A stretch of DNA of 64,000 nt from Phocoena phocoena. Its lineage: Eukaryota; Chordata; Mammalia; Artiodactyla; Phocoenidae. Positions 61,179 through 64,000 of the stretch are shown one piece after another. Each line of letters begins with the position of its first letter. The stretch's first letter is position 1. Under the pieces are notes generated by a model, which was not told the origin of the DNA, did not search any database, and was given only the letters and a program-made list of their open reading frames with translations. The position numbers and the translations under genes were made by a program. Where the stretch lies: NCBI RefSeq assembly GCF_963924675.1, contig NC_089232.1:31260842-31324841 (forward strand), read 5' to 3'.

Positions 61179-63008
61179 ACACAGTGGAGTGATGCTAGAT
61201 CTTTGCCCTGTTCCAAGATTTTCCTTCCTAGTCAGGGCCTGGTCTGCCCTTTCACTGATGAAACATGTCATTCACATCCTGACTATCAGAGTCAGGCTCC
61301 CTCTTCAAAGAGGGTTTGCATGAAATAACCACATAAGAACCATCATTACATATCATCTTCTTCATGCAGGCCACCAAGAAAGCCACTCAATCTGGATGGG
61401 TTGCCTGTACTTCAAACTGATGGGAGCTCAGAGACCAGAATGAGGCTTGTTAAATGGTTTGGAACCCTGGCTGCATATGAGAATCACCGGGGAAGTTTTT
61501 ATAAAAAAATACTAGCGCAGACTCTCAACCCAAGCCAATTAAATCAGAATTGCTAGGGATGAGGTCTGAGCATTGGTGTTTTTTGGGTTTTTTTTCCCCT
61601 AAAGCTTAACAAAGAATTATTAATTTTTTTTCAGCATGGTAAAAGCAAGTGGTTATGTCTTTTTTTTTTTTTAATCTTTACTAGAGATAGAAGAAAATGT
61701 GCTTTAAAAGACTCCACAGAGAGGGGTGGTTTTGACTGTACAAGATTGGAAAAATATTGATAATTGTGGAAGCTGGGTGATGGATACATAGGAATTGATT
61801 ACATTATTCACTTTACTTTTGTATATTTGAAAAGTTCTATAACAAAAAGTTATTTTATAAAATCAGCAGAGGGACTTCCCTGGTGGCACAGTAGTTAAGA
61901 ATCCGCCTGCCAATTCAGGGTACGCGGGTTCGATCCCTGGTCTGGGAAGATTCCACATGCCGCGGAGCAACTAAGCCCATGTGCCACAACTACTGAGCCT
62001 GTGCTATAGAGCCTGCAAGCCACAACTACTGAGCCTACGTGCCACAACTACTGAAGCCTGCACACCTAGAGCTCGTGCTCTGCAACAAGAGAAGCCACCG
62101 CAATGAGAAGCCCATGCACCACAACGAAGAGTAACCCCTGCTCGCTGTACTAGAGAAAGCCTGAGCGCAGCAATGAAGACCCAACGCAGCCAAAAAAAAA
62201 AAAGGCATCCGCAAGAGACAAAAAATAAATCAGTAGAAATAAAAATTTGTTCTCTTACCCCCAAGTATATGAGTGTATGTGTATAATGTATTTCATATAA
62301 AAATATTTAAAAACATTAAAATAAAAGCTTTGCAAGTGATTCTAATGTGCAACCAGAGTTGAGAATGACTAGGCTATGTCATTGGAAAAATAAAGATTTA
62401 AATAAGCAGTAAGAGGGGACCTAGGTGAGAGACAAACTCCAGCTTGTGGCAAGATGGAGCCCGGTGAGGGTGGCCGGCCTCGTCTCAGTGCCTCACCATC
62501 TCCAGTTTCTGCTGTGCATACATTTTCCTGACTTTTGAGAATCTTTATTCACAAGTGAACTGTAAATACACATACACACATATGTATGTGTATGTGTATC
62601 TATATCTATATGGATCTATATCTATAGATCTGTGTGTGCATGATTTAAGACAGCGCTACCAATTATATTCAGTAGCATGTAATTTTTGAAAAACACTATT
62701 TGTAGGAACACTGCCTCTGACCTAAAACGCTTTGGCCTTAGAATAGTCACACAGAAACGCATTGCTCGGGAAGAGGAGGCTGCGGGGGCTGAGGATTGGG
62801 GGTGTTGTCTTTGGGTCTATCTAAGTGATGTATGAGCAGTGCTGATTAGAGGACCCTGAGTAAACTCTTGTATCGGGTGCTAAGTGTGGGAAATTAAGAG
62901 CCACAACTAAGTCTCAACTTAATGAAAAAAGAATACATCAAAACTCCCCCCATCCCACCCCCAGAACCCGCAACTCACCTATTCTTCTCCATTTCATTGT
63001 GAGTCGAT
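46538..63008 (-). CDS. MXD1: MXD1 (MAX dimerization protein 1, MAD1), exons 3-6
   Basis: MXD1 is a nuclear bHLH-zipper repressor. It pairs with MAX at E-boxes, recruits SIN3/HDAC through its N-terminal SID and opposes MYC during differentiation. The coding exons in the window, in transcript order, are 62979-63008, 49105-49219, 46964-47123 and 46538-46725. All have AG/GT boundaries with compatible phases and join into one open frame. They encode the end of the basic region, helix-loop-helix, zipper and acidic tail, and together match the human protein from the [11 protein letters not shown] block to the end. The SID and most of the basic region (exons 1-2) lie beyond the window edge. The gene is convergent with ASPRV1, as in human. 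Confidence 0.96.
46964..47123 (-). CDS. MXD1: MXD1 exon 5
   Basis: 160 bp. The acceptor AG is at 47124-47125 and the donor GT at 46962-46963. It encodes the second half of the leucine zipper ([19 protein letters not shown], then [16 protein letters not shown]) and the RTDSTGS segment. The RxxS site corresponds to human Ser145, reported in the literature as a target of RSK/S6K that promotes turnover. The Ser is kept here. Intron 5 is only 238 bp and GC rich. Confidence 0.96.
47500..47970. other. MXD1 intron 4, unique part
   Basis: AT-rich intronic sequence. No exon or clear repeat seen. Confidence 0.4.
47975..48330 (-). mobile_element. L2 LINE 3'-end remnant in MXD1 intron 4
   Basis: Read on the minus strand it has CAGGGCCTTTGTACATGCTG, CTTCACCTAGTTAACTTC, CTTCAGACCTCAGC and AACCTTCCCTGACTAGGTC, the classic L2 3' order. 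Confidence 0.75.
48430..48644 (-). mobile_element. CHR-2-like SINE in MXD1 intron 4
   Basis: It is in the sense direction of MXD1. A 13-bp duplication ACGGAAGACTTTT lies at 48417-48429 and 48645-48657. Confidence 0.95.
49105..49219 (-). CDS. MXD1: MXD1 exon 4
   Basis: 115 bp with acceptor AG 49220-49221 and donor GT 49103-49104 (GTAAGT). It encodes the end of helix 1, the loop and helix 2: [18 protein letters not shown], then [20 protein letters not shown]. This is the most conserved part of MXD family proteins and contacts MAX and DNA. Confidence 0.97.
49600..50100 (+). mobile_element. Old L1 fragment in MXD1 intron 3
   Basis: TTTATTTGTAATAGCAAAGA, ATCATCAATAGGGAACTGAT and GGTATATCCATACAGTGGAG are hallmarks of the L1 ORF2 3' end. 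Antisense to MXD1. Confidence 0.75.
50270..52730. other. MXD1 intron 3, unique-looking part
   Basis: No exon is recognised. An L2-like 3' end may lie at 50590-50690 (GACTCCAAGCTTCTCGGGGC, then CTCTGAGCC). 52000-52480 is GC rich with an open frame of 127 codons that lacks conservation clues. Confidence 0.4.
52735..52960 (+). mobile_element. MIR SINE, well preserved
   Basis: AGTGTAGTGACTAAGGGTAA, CTTGCCACTTATTTCCTGTG, CCTTGAGCAAATTACTTAAC and TGTCATTCAGTATTAACTGA follow the MIR consensus order. Confidence 0.85.
53470..54310 (+). mobile_element. L1 ORF2 fragment interrupted by a SINE
   Basis: TCTAAGAACAAACTTAAAAG before and GATCTCTGGGAAGAAAACTA after the SINE, then CCAAGTTTGTCTACAAATTT and AAGCTGCAGTAATTAAAAAC, follow the L1 ORF2 coding order with many stops. 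Antisense to MXD1. Confidence 0.75.
53552..53765 (+). mobile_element. CHR-2-like SINE inside an L1
   Basis: Full-length with a long A tail. A 13-bp duplication AAAAGAGTTTGGG lies at 53539-53551 and 53766-53778. It splits the older L1, so it is younger. Confidence 0.95.
54534..54660 (-). mobile_element. Short CHR-family SINE
   Basis: A poly-T start, CCATGCCACGTGGCATGC, ACCAGGGATCAAACCC and a head-end GCCAGGGAGGTCC. An 11-bp duplication CCAGACTCAAG lies at 54523-54533 and 54661-54671. Confidence 0.92.
54672..57390. other. MXD1 intron 3, no feature recognised
   Basis: AT-rich intronic sequence, with short ancient-repeat-like phrases only. No exon with conserved protein similarity seen. Confidence 0.4.
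57704..57909 (+). mobile_element. CHR-2-like SINE nested in L1
   Basis: A duplication of AAAAAAGGAGGAGG lies at 57690-57703 and about 57910-57923. It has a short internal repeat (GCCGACCTGCCGATGC, one extra GCCGACCT unit). Confidence 0.94.
58614..58968 (+). mobile_element. Long CHR-family SINE nested in L1
   Basis: Full-length long type with an (AAATAAATA) tail. A perfect 13-bp duplication AAAATACTGGGAA lies at 58601-58613 and 58969-58981. It interrupts the same L1 as the copy at 57704. Confidence 0.95.
59300..60590. other. MXD1 intron 3, no gene recognised
   Basis: L2-like 3' phrases may be present at 59560-59650 and 60450-60570 (GATAGAGACCATGCTGATTT, then AATAAACATTC). Otherwise nothing. 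Confidence 0.4.
60595..60672 (+). mobile_element. Fragment of a short CHR/tRNA-type SINE tail
   Basis: AGTCCGCATGCTGCAACTAAG, then CCCGGCGCAGCGAAAATACA and an (ATAA)n tail. Only the 3' end of the element is present. Confidence 0.65.
61128..61183. repeat. (AC)n microsatellite
   Basis: AC run of about 25 units with one AT interruption near its end. It is likely polymorphic. Confidence 0.96.
61440..62375 (+). mobile_element. hAT-type MER element split by later insertions
   Basis: The left part (61455-61585: CATATGAGAATCACCGGGGA, AATCAGAATTGCTAGGGATG, GAGCATTGGTGTT) and the right terminus (62325-62375: AAGTGATTCTAATGTGCAAC, AGTTGAGAATGACTAGG) belong to one non-autonomous hAT-type element. About 0.74 kb of L1 3' end (about 61730-61865) and a SINE lie between them. 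Confidence 0.6.
61871..62230 (+). mobile_element. Long CHR-family SINE
   Basis: The tRNA-like head (GGTTCGATCCC B box) and long body ending GCAGCC(A)n. The AAATCAGCAG/AAATCAGTAG pair on either side is a plausible diverged duplication. Confidence 0.9.
62565..62640. repeat. Mixed (CA)/(TG)/(TATC) microsatellite
   Basis: CACATACACACATATGTATG followed by TG and TCTATA units. Partly palindromic. Confidence 0.85.
62979..63008 (-). CDS. MXD1: MXD1 exon 3 (30 bp)
   Basis: A micro-exon with acceptor AG 63009-63010 (preceded by CCCTCTTTC) and donor GT 62977-62978 (GTGAGT). It encodes (R)STHNEMEKN(R), the end of the DNA-binding basic region and start of helix 1, with Arg codons split across both junctions. 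It is far too short for a length-based gene search. Confidence 0.95.
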
Positions 63009-64000
63009 CTGAAAGAGGGAACAATAAAAGTAAGATTATTCTTGTCTTAAAGGACTACTCCAACACCAACACAATTATTTAAACTGCTTTCTCTCCCAAG
63101 TTGGTAGGAGAGAAAACAGAGAAAGGGCTCTACTAAAGAAATTAGTCCCTTTGGGGAATTAGATAAATGTAAAGATCTAAAACAGAGTTCAAGGAGAAGT
63201 GACAAACTAAGAGGCAGGCATTCCCTAGTGGAAAAGTAGTCCATTTTAAGAAAGGAAATAAGAGGGTTCTATTCACACAAAGAGGAGAACAGCCGCACAC
63301 TGCTATGTGAATTTGGGCTGTATAACACCGCAAAGCTCTCTTCAGGCCGAGTGTGCAGCAGTGGAGATGGGGGACCCCACCCCAGCCCTGCAGCCTCAAG
63401 GTGTGCTGTACACCAAAATTGTATGCTAAGTTGTTTGACTATAGGATACAGTTTAAAATGGATAAAAATAACCCTTCTTCGCTCAATCTTTCTATTTCCT
63501 GAAGTTATTTTATCATGTACAACCTCCTGAAAGATGCTACTGTTGAAGAGCTACCAAATTATTTCAGGAAGAGGCTTCCAAGACTCAGCTCAACGGAAAG
63601 ACGATAGGCTAGTTAAGGCAGCACTTTGGGTGGAATCTCAAGTCCAGCTTTGCCACCGACTGGTACTGTGAAAGAAATAAAATTCCTTACCATCCTGTCC
63701 TCGGTTAACCCCCCTGTAAAATGGAAATAAAAATGATTGCCAGTTGTCTACTGAACAAGCATGGATCAATGAGGTAGCAACTGTAAAAGTGATTAGAGAG
63801 TCTTGGATGAAAGCGGAGGTGTATGTGAAATCATACTCTTAGTGTGTTTATAGCTGACCCTGAAATATAAGGTCTGGTCTAAGGATTTATGGACAGGTTT
63901 CCACAGAAGTCATAAGAAATCAGTCAATGTGGCTATTGTCCTTCTCATACAACTCATGCCTAACTAGTTATAGATAAACTTGAGGAACGTCCCAGCATTA
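63009..64000 (-). other. MXD1: MXD1 intron 2 (partial)
   Basis: Intronic. A MIR-like remnant lies at about 63600-63770 (CAAGTCCAGCTTTGCCACCG, then CCCCTGTAAAATGG). Exon 2 (the KRRNKSKK-type basic region in human) is not present before the window ends. Confidence 0.7.

Overview
This is a mammalian nuclear window, almost certainly from a cetacean. It is AT/GC-mixed and gene-poor. It carries about two dozen tRNA(Glu)-derived CHR-family SINEs, 14 of them the CHR-2-like type with a CCGTGAGCCATGG-type core and a GTACCGC(A)n end. CHR SINEs are known from Cetacea, hippos and ruminants, and dense, little-diverged CHR-2-like copies point to whales and dolphins. Old L1, L2, MIR and hAT/MER5 remnants form the background. 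Nothing prokaryotic, plasmid-like or CRISPR-like is present.

Two host loci are recognised, and they match the human chr2p13 neighbourhood, where MXD1 and ASPRV1 lie tail to tail. On the plus strand at 23.4-25.0 kb is ASPRV1 (SASPase, retroviral-like skin aspartic protease), an intronless gene with an AATAAA signal at 25012. Its protease part is open and aligns to the human protein (recalled from memory) without net indels. Its N-terminal part is broken by in-frame stops and frame changes and has lost a usable upstream ATG. On the minus strand from 63.0 to about 41.8 kb is the 3' part of MXD1 (MAD1, the MAX dimerisation repressor). Coding exons 3, 4, 5 and 6 have canonical splice sites and are followed by a 3' UTR of about 4.8 kb. 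Exons 1 and 2 lie beyond position 64000.

A third gene-derived feature is a processed pseudogene of STARD3NL (MENTHO) on the minus strand at 33.5-34.8 kb. It has a lost start codon, a nonsense codon and a scrambled C-terminus.

Layout: 1-23.4 kb is intergenic repeats, including a 14-unit 40/43-bp minisatellite at 11.76-12.32 kb, a local 0.3-kb duplication at 6.26/7.75 kb and a CpG-rich patch near 9.1 kb. 23.4-25.0 kb is ASPRV1. 25-41.7 kb is the convergent intergenic region with the pseudogene and a cluster of three same-strand SINEs. 41.7-63.0 kb is MXD1, whose 13.8-kb intron 3 holds L1s interrupted by SINEs. 63.0-64.0 kb is part of MXD1 intron 2. The most interesting point is the N-terminal decay of ASPRV1 next to an intact protease domain in an aquatic mammal. 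I saw no undescribed multi-gene system.
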